Shown here: one piece after another, positions 31,485 to 40,348 of the stretch
Layout: the number at the start of each line of letters is the position of its first letter
How positions within the stretch are numbered: position 1 is the first letter of the stretch
DNA from: Cytobacillus sp. NCCP-133
GTDB taxonomy: Bacteria > Bacillota > Bacilli > Bacillales > Cytobacillaceae
DNA: 64,000 nucleotides
Assembly: GCF_026011715.1 (NCBI RefSeq)
Contig: NZ_BRVM01000004.1
Span: forward strand, 85,714-149,713
Reading direction: 5' to 3'
Notes under the pieces: generated by a model
What the model saw: only the letters and a program-made list of their open reading frames with translations
What the model was told of the DNA's origin: nothing
The model's database searches: none
Program-made: the position numbers and the translations under genes

Positions 31485-32261
31485 TCATGAACCTCCCATA
31501 AGAGCCATTAGCCCTCTCATCGTGTTAAGCATCGTTTCAAACAGCTGTGATACCGCAAACAGCAGAACACTCATGACAGCAATTAAAACAATGAAACTTA
31601 CACCTATTTTCAAGGGAAGGCCCACAACGAATACATTCAGCTGCGGAACTGTTCTCGCTACGATCCCAAGCGCAACATCAACAAGGAAGAGACTTCCAAC
31701 AACAGGTATGGACATCTGGAAAGCAACGATGAACATGCTATTTAACGCCCTAATGACATATTCAACCATGTTTTCATTCCCAAAAGAAATCCATGGCTGC
31801 TCCATCGGTATGAACGTGTAGCTGTAAAATACTCCATCCAGCATGAGATGATGGCCATTCACAGTTAATAAAAAGAAAAGGCCTATAGTATATAAATATT
31901 GTCCCATTAGAGGGCTTTGGGCACCCGTTTGCGGGTCAATCACATTTGCAATGGCAAATCCCATCTGGAAATCAATAAAGCCACCCGCAATTTGAATCGC
32001 TGAAAGCATTAAGTAAGCAACAAAACCAATCATCAGCCCAACTAATGCTTCTTTAATGATTAAAAGAAAATAAGCTCCGCTGATATCCAGCACAGGCACT
32101 TCCAATCCCAAAAACATGATCCATGAGAGGAAGAAACCCAATCCTATTTTATGAGATGCCGGTATGGAACGGTATGAAAATAGTGGCATCATCAAAAAGA
32201 ACGATGTCACTCTTACAAATATAAGTAAAAAGGCAGGAAAAGCAGGTAAAAAATCTAGCAT
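31485..32261 (-). CDS. fliR: Flagellar export gate protein FliR
   Basis: 258 residues with about six hydrophobic segments, part of the FliPQR gate complex. The conserved region GGFIDFQMGFAIANVIDPQTG (about 85-105) is seen. It lies 4 nt after fliQ. Confidence 0.97.
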   Translation of the reverse strand: MLDFLPAFPAFLLIFVRVTSFFLMMPLFSYRSIPASHKIGLGFFLSWIMFLGLEVPVLDISGAYFLLIIKEALVGLMIGFVAYLMLSAIQIAGGFIDFQMGFAIANVIDPQTGAQSPLMGQYLYTIGLFFLLTVNGHHLMLDGVFYSYTFIPMEQPWISFGNENMVEYVIRALNSMFIVAFQMSIPVVGSLFLVDVALGIVARTVPQLNVFVVGLPLKIGVSFIVLIAVMSVLLFAVSQLFETMLNTMRGLMALMGGS

Positions 32262-32265
32262 GCCA

Positions 32266-32535
32266 TCAACCTACAAACCTGGTCAAATTAGAGAAAATCT
32301 CATTTGCATAGGAAAGCATATGGCTTAGCATCCACGGGCCAAAAAAAACGACGCCCACAAGGACTGCCACAATCTTCGGAATGAATGCCAATGTCTGTTC
32401 CTGAATTTGAGTTGTAGCCTGAAAGATACTGACCACCAAACCGACCACCAGGGCCAGAATAAGCAAAGGCCCGCAAATCATAAGGACGGTAATGATTCCT
32501 CTTTCTGCAATTGATATTACTGTTTCTGGAGTCAT
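32266..32535 (-). CDS. fliQ: Flagellar export gate protein FliQ
   Basis: 89 residues, two TM hairpin, usual length. Seen: GLVVSIFQATTQIQEQTLAFIPKI and a FFGPWML end. Lies between fliP and fliR as in all Bacillus fla/che operons. Confidence 0.97.
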   Translation of the reverse strand: MTPETVISIAERGIITVLMICGPLLILALVVGLVVSIFQATTQIQEQTLAFIPKIVAVLVGVVFFGPWMLSHMLSYANEIFSNLTRFVG

Positions 32536-32552
32536 TCTGAATGTTCACCTGC

Positions 32553-33218
32553 TTAGAAGCTTTGTAAAAGAGATTTAACAACAAGATACCAGCCGTCAAC
32601 CAGGACAAATAACAGGATTTTAAACGGCAATGAAATCATCACTGGAGGGAGCATCATCATCCCCATAGACATTAGGACGCTTGCAACCACCATATCAATC
32701 ACAAGAAACGGTATAAAAATCATAAACCCAATTTGAAAAGCTGTTTTAATTTCACTTATGGCAAAAGCCGGCACAAGAGCAGTCAAGGGGATATCTTCAA
32801 TGGAAGATGGCGCCTCTGCATGAGAATATTCAAGAAATAATGCAAGATCTTTCTGTCTTGTATGTGCACTCATAAACTCTTTGAAAGGCATTGAGGCTCT
32901 TTCATATGCTTCTTCCAAATTAATTTCTTCATTAAATAAAGGTGTAAGAGCCTGCTCGTTAACTTCTTGAAAAGTGGGTGCCATAATAAAAAATGACAGG
33001 AACAAAGATAAACCGATCAGGACTTGATTTGGCGGCATTTGCTGTGTGGCGAGCGCCGTTCTGACAAAGGAAAGAACAATCACGATTCTTGTAAAACTGG
33101 TCATTAAGATCAGAATACTAGGTGCAAGGGAAAGAACTGTCAGCAGTAAAAACAGCTTCACTGAGGTTGAGACATTCTCTGGAGAACTGTTATTAAAAAA
33201 TTCCATAAATTCATTCAT
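32553..33218 (-). CDS. fliP: Flagellar export gate protein FliP
   Basis: 221 residues, as in B. subtilis. Membrane protein with four TM segments; seen: SFTRIVIVLSFVRTALATQQ, the QMPPNQVLIGL motif and the strongly conserved FLVIDMVVASVLMSMGMMML. I chose ATG 33218, which overlaps the fliO stop by 8 nt and aligns with MNEFI of B. subtilis; a longer frame to 33251 lies inside fliO. Confidence 0.96.
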   Translation of the reverse strand: MNEFMEFFNNSSPENVSTSVKLFLLLTVLSLAPSILILMTSFTRIVIVLSFVRTALATQQMPPNQVLIGLSLFLSFFIMAPTFQEVNEQALTPLFNEEINLEEAYERASMPFKEFMSAHTRQKDLALFLEYSHAEAPSSIEDIPLTALVPAFAISEIKTAFQIGFMIFIPFLVIDMVVASVLMSMGMMMLPPVMISLPFKILLFVLVDGWYLVVKSLLQSF

Positions 33219-33876
33219 TGTTCTTTTTGCCCTTTCTTTCCAACTCATCAAAGAGCTCTCGTCTGCCCTTTTTAATTTCGTCTAGCTGCTGTCCGAGCAT
33301 TGCACTAAACTTTGGGCTGCCTGAAAGGTCCCCGTCAGGTTGCTTCGTTCTTTTCATCACCTTTGTCACAATATCGCTTGGGCGGATAAGCTGTTCCATT
33401 TTGTCATTGTGCTCTGTGATGAGTTGACTGTATTCTTCCGAATCGTCAATTTCCTTTAACAGCTGTATATCTTCTCCTACCCCCACGACAAGAATCCGCT
33501 TTCCAACTTTGATCAGCTGCACTGACCTGTTGCCTCCCAAAGCCGTTCCGCCTATGTTTTCAACAATCTGTGAACGGGTGTATACTTTGCTTTTCTTATT
33601 GATGAATTTTAAAAGTACATAGAGAAGGCCCACAGTGAAAATAGTAGCCAGAATCATCTTAAAGAAATCCCAGAAAGTCAGGCCGACTCTGCTTCCATCT
33701 TCCTGTGCAGTTACATCTTCTCCTTTACCTATTCCTTCTTCCCCGCAATTCTCCGAGTTTTCTATGCACTCTTTTACACTATTATTTAATTGTTCTGCAT
33801 GAGTCCTTGGCTGCATGCCCAGCAGAACAATTAATAAAATTAGAAGAAATGCAATCATTTTTCTAACATCCAGCAC
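33211..33876 (-). CDS. fliO: Flagellar biosynthesis protein FliO (FliZ of B. subtilis)
   Basis: 221 residues (219 in B. subtilis). Membrane protein that helps assemble FliP. Seen: N-terminal signal/TM segment, an acidic extracytoplasmic stretch with two Cys, a TM segment (about 80-102) and the FliO domain (NIGGTALGGNRSVQLIKVG). Start placed at GTG 33876, nine nt after GAGGG; earlier codons lack a ribosome binding site. Confidence 0.92.
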   Translation of the reverse strand: MLDVRKMIAFLLILLIVLLGMQPRTHAEQLNNSVKECIENSENCGEEGIGKGEDVTAQEDGSRVGLTFWDFFKMILATIFTVGLLYVLLKFINKKSKVYTRSQIVENIGGTALGGNRSVQLIKVGKRILVVGVGEDIQLLKEIDDSEEYSQLITEHNDKMEQLIRPSDIVTKVMKRTKQPDGDLSGSPKFSAMLGQQLDEIKKGRRELFDELERKGKKNNE

Positions 33877-33905
33877 GTTTTTGCACCCTCTAAAAAAGAT
33901 AATCA

Positions 33906-34268
33906 CTAGCCCAAGGTTTTCCCGATTGCTTCTAATACTCTATCTGCCTGGAATGGTTTAACAATAAAATCCTTAGCGCCTGCCTGAATGGCATCAATGA
34001 CCATCGCCTGCTGTCCCATGGCCGAACACATGATAACCTTAGCATTCGGATTTATTTTTTTTATCTCCTTCAATGCTGTTATGCCATCCATTTCAGGCAT
34101 GGTGATATCCATTGTAACCAAATCCGGCTGAGTTTCTTTATACTTTTCAACAGCTTGTGCGCCATCAGCTGCCTCTCCAACAATTTCATAGCCATTTTTT
34201 GATAAGATATCTTTAATCATCATTCGCATGAAAGCTGCGTCGTCTACAATTAGAATTTTGTGTGCCAT
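33906..34268 (-). CDS. cheY: Chemotaxis response regulator CheY
   Basis: 120 residues. Single receiver domain: acidic Asp9/Asp10, phospho-acceptor Asp54 in VTMDITMPEMDG, Thr/Ser at CSAMGQ and Lys in DFIVKPF. CheY-P binds the switch (FliM/FliY) and in Bacillus promotes counter-clockwise rotation. ATG 34268 follows GGGGG. Sits between fliY and fliO as in B. subtilis. Confidence 0.98.
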   Translation of the reverse strand: MAHKILIVDDAAFMRMMIKDILSKNGYEIVGEAADGAQAVEKYKETQPDLVTMDITMPEMDGITALKEIKKINPNAKVIMCSAMGQQAMVIDAIQAGAKDFIVKPFQADRVLEAIGKTLG

Positions 34269-34288
34269 AATTTTTTTACCCCCAAATA

Positions 34289-35593
34289 TTATCTAAGTTT
34301 TTTAATACGGTCGCTCTGACTTAAAATTTCCGTAACACGGACACCGAAGTTTTCATCAATCACTACTACCTCACCCTGTGCGATTAACCGGTTATTCACA
34401 AGTATATCCACCGGTTCACCAGCAAGTTTGTCTAGTTCTATGATGGACCCCGAGGACAATTCAAGTATTTCCTTAACGGAGCGTTTTGTTCTGCCAAGCT
34501 CAACGGTAATTTGAAGAGGAATATCCAAAAGCATATCCAGATTTCTCGTTTCTGTTCCCTGCATTTGATACGGCTCGAAGCTTGAAAATACCGCTGGCTG
34601 GACATTCGGCTGCTCTCCACCCTGGTATGTACTTCCAAAGTGTTGCGGCCCCGTTTGCTGTGCCGTCTTTTGCATAGCTGCTTGATGCTGTATAATAGGT
34701 TCCTGTTTCATTGGATGTCCGGTATAGTGTGACGGTTCTGCTGGCGGTCCAGCTTGTGCATATGCTGGCTCATAGCCTGAGTTGGTGTCCGGCTGTTTCA
34801 CAAAATCTTGATAACGCTGATTGGCTTCAGAGTTAGTTTTTTGCAGCGACTGAGTTTCATGAATATGATCTTCATCTGCATTTTCTTCCCCCTGTCCCGG
34901 ATTCAGCAATTCATTTACCAGACTCTTTCCGAAATCAAAAGGAAGAAGCTGCATAATATTAGAATCTATTAAGCTGCCGATCCTTAATCGGAAAGAAATC
35001 CTTACAAGCATGTCTTCTGACGGAAGCCGCTCAGTGCCTTCTCCTTGCGGCACGTCTAGGATATCAATAGCAGGAGGTGAAATATCCACTTTTTTCCCAA
35101 ATATCGTCGACATTGACGTAGCGGCTGAACCCATCATTTGATTCATAGCCTCCTGAACAGCGCTTAGCTGGATTTCTCCCATAAGTTCAGATGGATTTGT
35201 CCCATCTCCTCCAAGCATTAGGTCCGCAATGATTGCTGCATCTGATTGTTTAATCACCAAGAGATTGCTTCCATAAAATCCTTCGGTGTAATTTACCTGA
35301 ATGGCAACATAAGGATGCGGGAACTCTTCGGATAATTTACCGCGCAGAACAATTGAGACGGCTGGTGTAGTAATTTCTACCTTCTGGTTTAATAAAGTTG
35401 ATAAAGCCGTTGCTGAACTTCCAAAAGAAATGTTGCCGATTTCCCCTAAAGCGTCCTGTTCCATAGGGGACAGGTAATCTTCCGTTTGGAAAAACTCCTC
35501 TTTATAACTGGCTGGTTTCTCATTATCATCATTTACAGCTCCTCTTAAAAGAGCGTCAATTTCATCTTGCGAAAGCATATCATCATTCATCAT
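34289..35593 (-). CDS. fliY: Flagellar motor switch phosphatase FliY
   Basis: 434 residues, longer than the 378 of B. subtilis. C-ring component that also dephosphorylates CheY-P. Seen: an N-terminal CheY-P-binding-type peptide (LSQDEIDALLRG, like that of FliM), a CheC-like phosphatase domain with ALGEIGNISFGSSAT and VQEAMNQMMGSAAT, a long Gln/Pro/Tyr-rich linker (about 235-345), and a C-terminal SpoA/FliN domain (about 350-434). Start: ATG 35593 has GGGGGAG six nt upstream; ATG 35590 and 35599 are alternatives. Overlaps fliM by 11 nt. Confidence 0.96.
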   Translation of the reverse strand: MMNDDMLSQDEIDALLRGAVNDDNEKPASYKEEFFQTEDYLSPMEQDALGEIGNISFGSSATALSTLLNQKVEITTPAVSIVLRGKLSEEFPHPYVAIQVNYTEGFYGSNLLVIKQSDAAIIADLMLGGDGTNPSELMGEIQLSAVQEAMNQMMGSAATSMSTIFGKKVDISPPAIDILDVPQGEGTERLPSEDMLVRISFRLRIGSLIDSNIMQLLPFDFGKSLVNELLNPGQGEENADEDHIHETQSLQKTNSEANQRYQDFVKQPDTNSGYEPAYAQAGPPAEPSHYTGHPMKQEPIIQHQAAMQKTAQQTGPQHFGSTYQGGEQPNVQPAVFSSFEPYQMQGTETRNLDMLLDIPLQITVELGRTKRSVKEILELSSGSIIELDKLAGEPVDILVNNRLIAQGEVVVIDENFGVRVTEILSQSDRIKKLR

Positions 35594-36581
35594 CCCCATC
35601 TCCCCCTTTCTCCGTTTCCAAAATTTGTATTGCGAGTTTTTTGTTCATTTTCCCAGGCTGCCCCAAGAATTTTGGAATATCGCCAATCTTAATGACAAGA
35701 GGTTCGTCAATTGCTTGTGTTAATTCAATGACATCACCTTCATCGAGGGATAAGAAATCCTGAATATCAATATTAGAACTGCCAAGCTCACAAATGATAG
35801 GCACTTCTGCTTTGTGGATATTCCGCTCAATTTTGGCGATTAGTTCAGGTTCTCTTTCCTTCTTATCTGTCTGCATCCAATAATGGACTGAGAGCTTAGG
35901 AATAATAGGCTCGAGTACAACATGCGGTATACAGATATTGATCATCCCGCTTGTTTCCCCAATCGTTGTATTTAAAGATATGACTACTACTGTTTCATTT
36001 GGAGATACCATTTGCAAAAATTGCGGGTTTACCTCAAAATCTGCCAATAGCGGGTCAATATCGGCAATCGTGCTCCAGGCTTCCCTAAGATTCTCAAAAG
36101 CCCTTTCAAACGTAGCTGACATAATCTTTGTTTCTATTTCAGTTAAATTGTCCACCTTGTTTATACTTGAGCCACGCCCCCCCATTAACCTGTCCATCAT
36201 GGCATAGGCAACATTGGGGTTTATCTCCATCAGAATTCTTCCATCAAGGGGCGGCACTTCAAAAACATTCAAAATCGTCATTTTGGGTATGGACCTGATA
36301 AATTCTTCATATGGAATTTGATCCGCTGAAGCGACTGAAATTTGCACAAAAGTTCTTAGCTGTGCTGAAAAAAAGGTTGTTAAAAGACGAGCAAAATTCT
36401 CATGGATTCTTGTTAAACTACGAATCTGATCCTTTGAAAACCTTAATGCCCGCTTAAAATCATAAGCTTTTACTTTTTTCTCTGATTGCTCTTTCTTCAG
36501 CTCATCCGCATCCATTTCGCCGGTTGACAGAGCTGAAAGCAGCGCATCAATTTCACTTTGCGATAAAACCTCACCTGACAT
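35583..36581 (-). CDS. fliM: Flagellar motor switch protein FliM
   Basis: 332 residues, as in B. subtilis. C-ring protein binding CheY-P through the N-terminal peptide (LSQSEIDALLSA), a middle domain with LMGGRG, and a C-terminal SpoA domain. ATG 36581 lies 40 nt past fliL. Confidence 0.98.
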   Translation of the reverse strand: MSGEVLSQSEIDALLSALSTGEMDADELKKEQSEKKVKAYDFKRALRFSKDQIRSLTRIHENFARLLTTFFSAQLRTFVQISVASADQIPYEEFIRSIPKMTILNVFEVPPLDGRILMEINPNVAYAMMDRLMGGRGSSINKVDNLTEIETKIMSATFERAFENLREAWSTIADIDPLLADFEVNPQFLQMVSPNETVVVISLNTTIGETSGMINICIPHVVLEPIIPKLSVHYWMQTDKKEREPELIAKIERNIHKAEVPIICELGSSNIDIQDFLSLDEGDVIELTQAIDEPLVIKIGDIPKFLGQPGKMNKKLAIQILETEKGGDGDDE

Positions 36582-36621
36582 GAATCCTCACCTCCGTCAA
36601 TTGCAGTTTCTAATTTTGGCA

Positions 36622-37050
36622 TCATTGGAGGAGAGATTCGGTAATATATACCTTTATGATCTTTCCTTCTTGCATAAGGCCGTTAATTTTGTTTTTCAAA
36701 TCTTCCTGCAGCTTGATTTGGCCTTCTTTCCCTTGAATATCTTCAGCATTCATTTCAGCCAATTCCTGAATGATCAGGTTTTTAACCTGAAAATCTCTTT
36801 TTTCCAGTTCCTCTTTGGCTTTTTTGCTTTCTGTTTGGATTTTGAATGAGATCCTGATATAATTATCGCTAGCCAAATTCGCTGTAACTTGCGGGATATC
36901 AACAGAAGCCTCAAGTACTTCATCAATAGTCGGCTCCTTCGTCCCTTCCTCGCCCGTAAACTTCATCACCACAACAAGGGCAATTGCGCCAACCAGGGTA
37001 ATCGCAACAATCATCATTACCATGATCATTAACAGCTTATTATTCTTCAT
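36622..37050 (-). CDS. fliL: Flagellar basal-body-associated protein FliL
   Basis: 142 residues. Single-pass membrane protein associated with the stator. One TM segment (about 6-27), then an extracytoplasmic domain with YIRISFKIQTESKKAKEEL. ATG 37050 has GGAGGG at 8 nt; an ATG two codons earlier is too close. It overlaps the end of swrD. Confidence 0.95.
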   Translation of the reverse strand: MKNNKLLMIMVMMIVAITLVGAIALVVVMKFTGEEGTKEPTIDEVLEASVDIPQVTANLASDNYIRISFKIQTESKKAKEELEKRDFQVKNLIIQELAEMNAEDIQGKEGQIKLQEDLKNKINGLMQEGKIIKVYITESLLQ

Positions 37051-37261
37051 CTTCATTTCCCTCCAACAGCTGCTGCCCCAGAAGATTGACAGATTGATAG
37101 AATCCTATTATCGATTTCATTACTTGATCTTGAGATTCCTTTACAACATACTTTTTTCCGTTCGTGAGCGTAATCGTCGTATCTGGAAAAGACTCCACCG
37201 TTTCTATGTATAAAGCATTTAAAATAAATCTTTTGCCATTCAGGCGAGATACTTTAATCAA
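37040..37261 (-). CDS. swrD: Swarming motility protein SwrD (FlbD family)
   Basis: 73 residues, FlbD family; in B. subtilis SwrD increases flagellar motor power. Seen: IKVSRLNGKRFILNALYIETVE, the TPDT-like FPDTTITLTNGKKYVVKES, and a helical C-terminus. The start is TTG 37261, matching B. subtilis MIEVTRLNG, but no clear ribosome binding site precedes it; a 9-bp hairpin ends 9 nt upstream. Confidence 0.93.
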   Translation of the reverse strand: MIKVSRLNGKRFILNALYIETVESFPDTTITLTNGKKYVVKESQDQVMKSIIGFYQSVNLLGQQLLEGNEDEE

Positions 37262-37270
37262 TGTCTTATT

Positions 37271-37301
37271 CAGGGCTGAAAGCCTAATCCTATCAGCCCT
37301 G
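37271..37301 (-). terminator. Intra-operon hairpin between flgE and swrD (no U-tract)
   Basis: Perfect 9-bp stem CAGGGCTGA / TCAGCCCTG with a 13-nt loop, followed by AATAAGAC, so it is not a classical terminator. It could stabilise the 3' end of the flgE message or limit SwrD translation. Confidence 0.6.
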
Positions 37302-37314
37302 TCCCTCCCTTAAC

Positions 37315-38115
37315 TTATCGTTTTAAATTAACAAGTTCCTGCAGGATTTCATCAGATGTTGTAATGATTCGTGTATTAGCCTGGAAACCACGCTGTGCTG
37401 TGATCATTTCTGTGAACTCTTCTGATAGGTCTACATTGGACATTTCTAAAGTTCCAGAAACAAGCACTCCTGCACCACTTTCGCCTGGATTTAGTTCTGT
37501 TGCGTCTCCAGAGTTGACAGTGTTTTTGTATAGATTATCTCCGATTTTTTCTAAGCCGCCATTGTTATTGAAACGTGCTATACCGATGGGGCCTTTTTCT
37601 TGTAATGTATCATCGCCATCAATTAAATAATTTATCGTTCCATCATTGGCTATGCTTAAACTCTTTATCTTTGTAGCATCCCCTAAATTAATTGGATTTT
37701 CAGCCTTATCGAGGACCAAATCACCAGAAGCAGTAACAAGGTTAGCTGAATCATCAAGGTAGAGATTTCCCGCTCTGGTGTAGTATGTTGTATCTCCTCT
37801 TGAAACCATTAGGTAGCCATCACCTTGAATTCCAACATCCAAAACACGGCCAGTTGTCTGCAAACTCCCTTGTGTATCTATGGTATCTATAGAAGATAAT
37901 TGTGATCCAAGACCAACCTGCTTGGGATTGATACCACCTGTGTTATCACCGCTACCAGTTGCACCAGAAATTGTCTGGCTTACCATATCCTTAAAATTAA
38001 CCCGGCCCTTCTTATACCCAAACGTGTTCACATTCGCTATATTATTCCCAATCACATCGAGCTTTGTTTGAAAATTCTTCATTCCGCTGATTCCTGAGTA
38101 CATTGAACGTAGCAT
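37315..38115 (-). CDS. flgE: Flagellar hook protein FlgE
   Basis: 266 residues (264 in B. subtilis). Hook subunit; the short Bacillus hook protein was formerly called FlgG. N-terminal MLRSMYSGISGM and the flagellar rod signature (LDVIGNNIANVNTFGYK), a central D1/D2-type domain, and the C-terminal NVDLSEEFTEMITAQRGFQANTRIITTSDE helix. ATG 38115 follows GAGGAG. Confidence 0.96.
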   Translation of the reverse strand: MLRSMYSGISGMKNFQTKLDVIGNNIANVNTFGYKKGRVNFKDMVSQTISGATGSGDNTGGINPKQVGLGSQLSSIDTIDTQGSLQTTGRVLDVGIQGDGYLMVSRGDTTYYTRAGNLYLDDSANLVTASGDLVLDKAENPINLGDATKIKSLSIANDGTINYLIDGDDTLQEKGPIGIARFNNNGGLEKIGDNLYKNTVNSGDATELNPGESGAGVLVSGTLEMSNVDLSEEFTEMITAQRGFQANTRIITTSDEILQELVNLKR

Positions 38116-38193
38116 TATTTTTTGCTCCTCTCGTATCTGCTGCTTCTGTCAGTCTGCAGCTTTGGCCTCCTGTTAAGGTCCAGCCTGTTCATT

Positions 38194-38583
38194 TTATAAA
38201 TCCAAAATAATAGTTCCATTAATATTTGTGAATATTTGTGTGCCTGCTTCTTCCCGATCCATAGCCGTAATCACTGTATTATTTTTTGCACTGACGATAA
38301 GCGCTGCGTCATTCAGCAATACTAGAGATTCCTTTACACCCATCTTCTTAGCTTCATGTATCTTTGATTCAATTTGCTGCCACCGTTCCTCATTTATATG
38401 AATTTCTCTCTGTTCAAGCCTCTGCTTGGCATGTTTGCTGACAGTGAGCTTTCCATCGGCCTTCAATGCTGTTTGCAGGTGGGCAGAGAATGAAGAAATT
38501 GCTTGTTTTCCACCTGGAACCTCTTTAGTCTTTGGAGTGATTACCGGCTGAGTGTGAATCGGACGAAATAACATTTTATCCAT
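38194..38583 (-). CDS. Flagellar operon protein of the TIGR02530 family
   Basis: 129 residues, soluble and basic. It matches what I know of TIGR02530, a family found next to flgD/flgE in Firmicutes and spirochetes; function is not well defined. Core seen: the helical KHAKQRLEQREIHI segment, then KKMGVKESLVLLNDAALIVSAKNNTVITAMD. ATG 38583 follows AAGGAAG. B. subtilis 168 has no such gene between flgD and flgE. Confidence 0.82.
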   Translation of the reverse strand: MDKMLFRPIHTQPVITPKTKEVPGGKQAISSFSAHLQTALKADGKLTVSKHAKQRLEQREIHINEERWQQIESKIHEAKKMGVKESLVLLNDAALIVSAKNNTVITAMDREEAGTQIFTNINGTIILDL

Positions 38584-38600
38584 CCAATCGCTTCCTTTTT

Positions 38601-39053
38601 CTATTCATTCACTTGAGAGATATTTGCCGGTTCCAATTTTGTTCCGTCTTCGAGAATAAAGATTGCTGAATTATTCTTATACTGGATGGATACAACTCTG
38701 CCAGTTCCTTCTTCAATGGCGGAAGCCTGTTCGGAATCACTTGCTTCAGCCAGTTTGTGCCAGGTTACATTCTTGCCCAAGAACTGATTGAATGACATGA
38801 GCTGGCTTTGCTCTTGAAATGCCAATAATTTCTCCATGGTATTATTCATATTGGTCACTTGCTCCAAGGATGAAAAGGTAGCCATTTGCGCAATAAAGTC
38901 CTTGTCTTGCATTGGATTCATCGGATCCTGGTTTTGGAGCTGGATCATTAATATTTTCAGGAAATCATCTTTGCCTAATATATCTGAGCCAGTTTTTCGG
39001 CTTTGATTTTGATAGTTTGAAAGCAGCAAAGATGAATCTATTGTGTTCGCCAT
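38601..39053 (-). CDS. flgD: Flagellar hook-cap scaffold protein FlgD
   Basis: 150 residues, short Bacillus form (YlxG, 140 residues). Caps the growing hook. Seen: LGKDDFLKILMIQLQNQDPMNP and FIAQMATFSSLEQVTNMN, the FlgD N-terminal signature, with a reduced C-terminal domain. Start at ATG 39053, eight nt after AGGAG. Confidence 0.95.
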   Translation of the reverse strand: MANTIDSSLLLSNYQNQSRKTGSDILGKDDFLKILMIQLQNQDPMNPMQDKDFIAQMATFSSLEQVTNMNNTMEKLLAFQEQSQLMSFNQFLGKNVTWHKLAEASDSEQASAIEEGTGRVVSIQYKNNSAIFILEDGTKLEPANISQVNE

Positions 39054-39064
39054 TCCTATCACTC

Positions 39065-40321
39065 CTATACTTCGGCATTGAGAAGCGCTTCTTCAAAAGT
39101 GCTATTAAATTTGCTCTCATTCTTCTGCTTTTCTTCTTTTTGCTGCTGGCCTTCCCCCTGATGCTGATGATCTTTATTGAATGGACGGTCCTGCTGGGTC
39201 ATTTGCTGTGATACTTCAATTCTCTCAACCTGAATGTTTTGGGAACTGAATGCGTGCTTTAGTCCATTAATTTGTGAATCCAGCATTTCTTTTGCTGAGG
39301 CAGTTGATGTAAGGATTCTTGCGATCATTATGGAATCCTTTTGGATTAGTTCAACACGAAGAGCTCCAAGATGATCCGGGTTTAGCTTAATAAGCAGCTT
39401 TTGGGATCCACCGGACTTTAGGAAACTGCTTTTCGATAGTATGTTTTCAAATTGCTGCATTAATTGGCCGGCGTTTAATGGCCTTCCTTGCTTGTTCATC
39501 ATTTGCATCTGTTCGGGCTTTGACAGTGTTTGAATCTGGAAATGCCCCTGCATTCCAGTATCGAGCCTGAAGATCTTGCCAGGAACAGACTCAAATAAAT
39601 ATTCATTTCCTGCAGATTTTCGCTGTTTAAATGTGTTTAACTCATTTGCCAGCGGGATAATAACTTTCTGCAGTGTACTTTCTTTGTCAAACGCTGTACC
39701 GGTTTTTAAAAGCTCCTTAAGACTTTCTTGAACTTTGCCCAAGAAAGTTTTCAAATCAATTTTATTGCCTAATAAATCATGCTTAGCTGACAACAGGTCA
39801 TAAAGTTTTAAAATTTTAAAAGCTTGTCCCAAGTCTTTCTGCGGCCATTTAGTCACTTCTTTAATCTCAAGGGCTGAAATAGACTGGATTAAACCTTCTA
39901 TATGATTATTCTCATTAGCAAAACCAACATCCAATTTGATATAAGAAAGGGCATTGTCATTTAAGCTCTTCAGCAGCGTTTTCAATACTTGATGTAACTC
40001 TTCCATTGAAAGATTCATATGTTCAGCAATAATGTCAATAATGTTTGTACCAGTTTGGAATGCAGCCTTCTCAAAAAGCCCCGTGCCGCTCTCTAATTGT
40101 GATAGATCATTTGCTTCAAGAAACTCAAGCAATTCTTCCAATTCCTTCATTGATTCACTTTCATCATCAGGTTCAGCTGTTAACCGATTAGTTTCACCTG
40201 TATGGTTTTGAATCAAATTTGAAAAAAGACTGGCAAAGGAGCTCATTTCTTCTCCTGTAAGTATATCTTTACTCCCAGAAGCATTTTTTGATTGGATTAC
40301 TCCAAGTCCGCTGATATGCAC
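39065..40321 (-). CDS. fliK: Flagellar hook-length control protein FliK
   Basis: 418 residues. Measures hook length and triggers FlhB switching. A variable N-terminal half, then the C-terminal Flg_hook domain with KLNPDHLGALRVELIQ (about 320-335) and a Gln/Lys-rich tail. Start is GTG 40321, seven nt after GGAGG; no ATG lies nearby. Confidence 0.93.
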   Translation of the reverse strand: MHISGLGVIQSKNASGSKDILTGEEMSSFASLFSNLIQNHTGETNRLTAEPDDESESMKELEELLEFLEANDLSQLESGTGLFEKAAFQTGTNIIDIIAEHMNLSMEELHQVLKTLLKSLNDNALSYIKLDVGFANENNHIEGLIQSISALEIKEVTKWPQKDLGQAFKILKLYDLLSAKHDLLGNKIDLKTFLGKVQESLKELLKTGTAFDKESTLQKVIIPLANELNTFKQRKSAGNEYLFESVPGKIFRLDTGMQGHFQIQTLSKPEQMQMMNKQGRPLNAGQLMQQFENILSKSSFLKSGGSQKLLIKLNPDHLGALRVELIQKDSIMIARILTSTASAKEMLDSQINGLKHAFSSQNIQVERIEVSQQMTQQDRPFNKDHQHQGEGQQQKEEKQKNESKFNSTFEEALLNAEV

Positions 40322-40348
40322 TTTTACACCTCCTTTCAGGATAAAACC

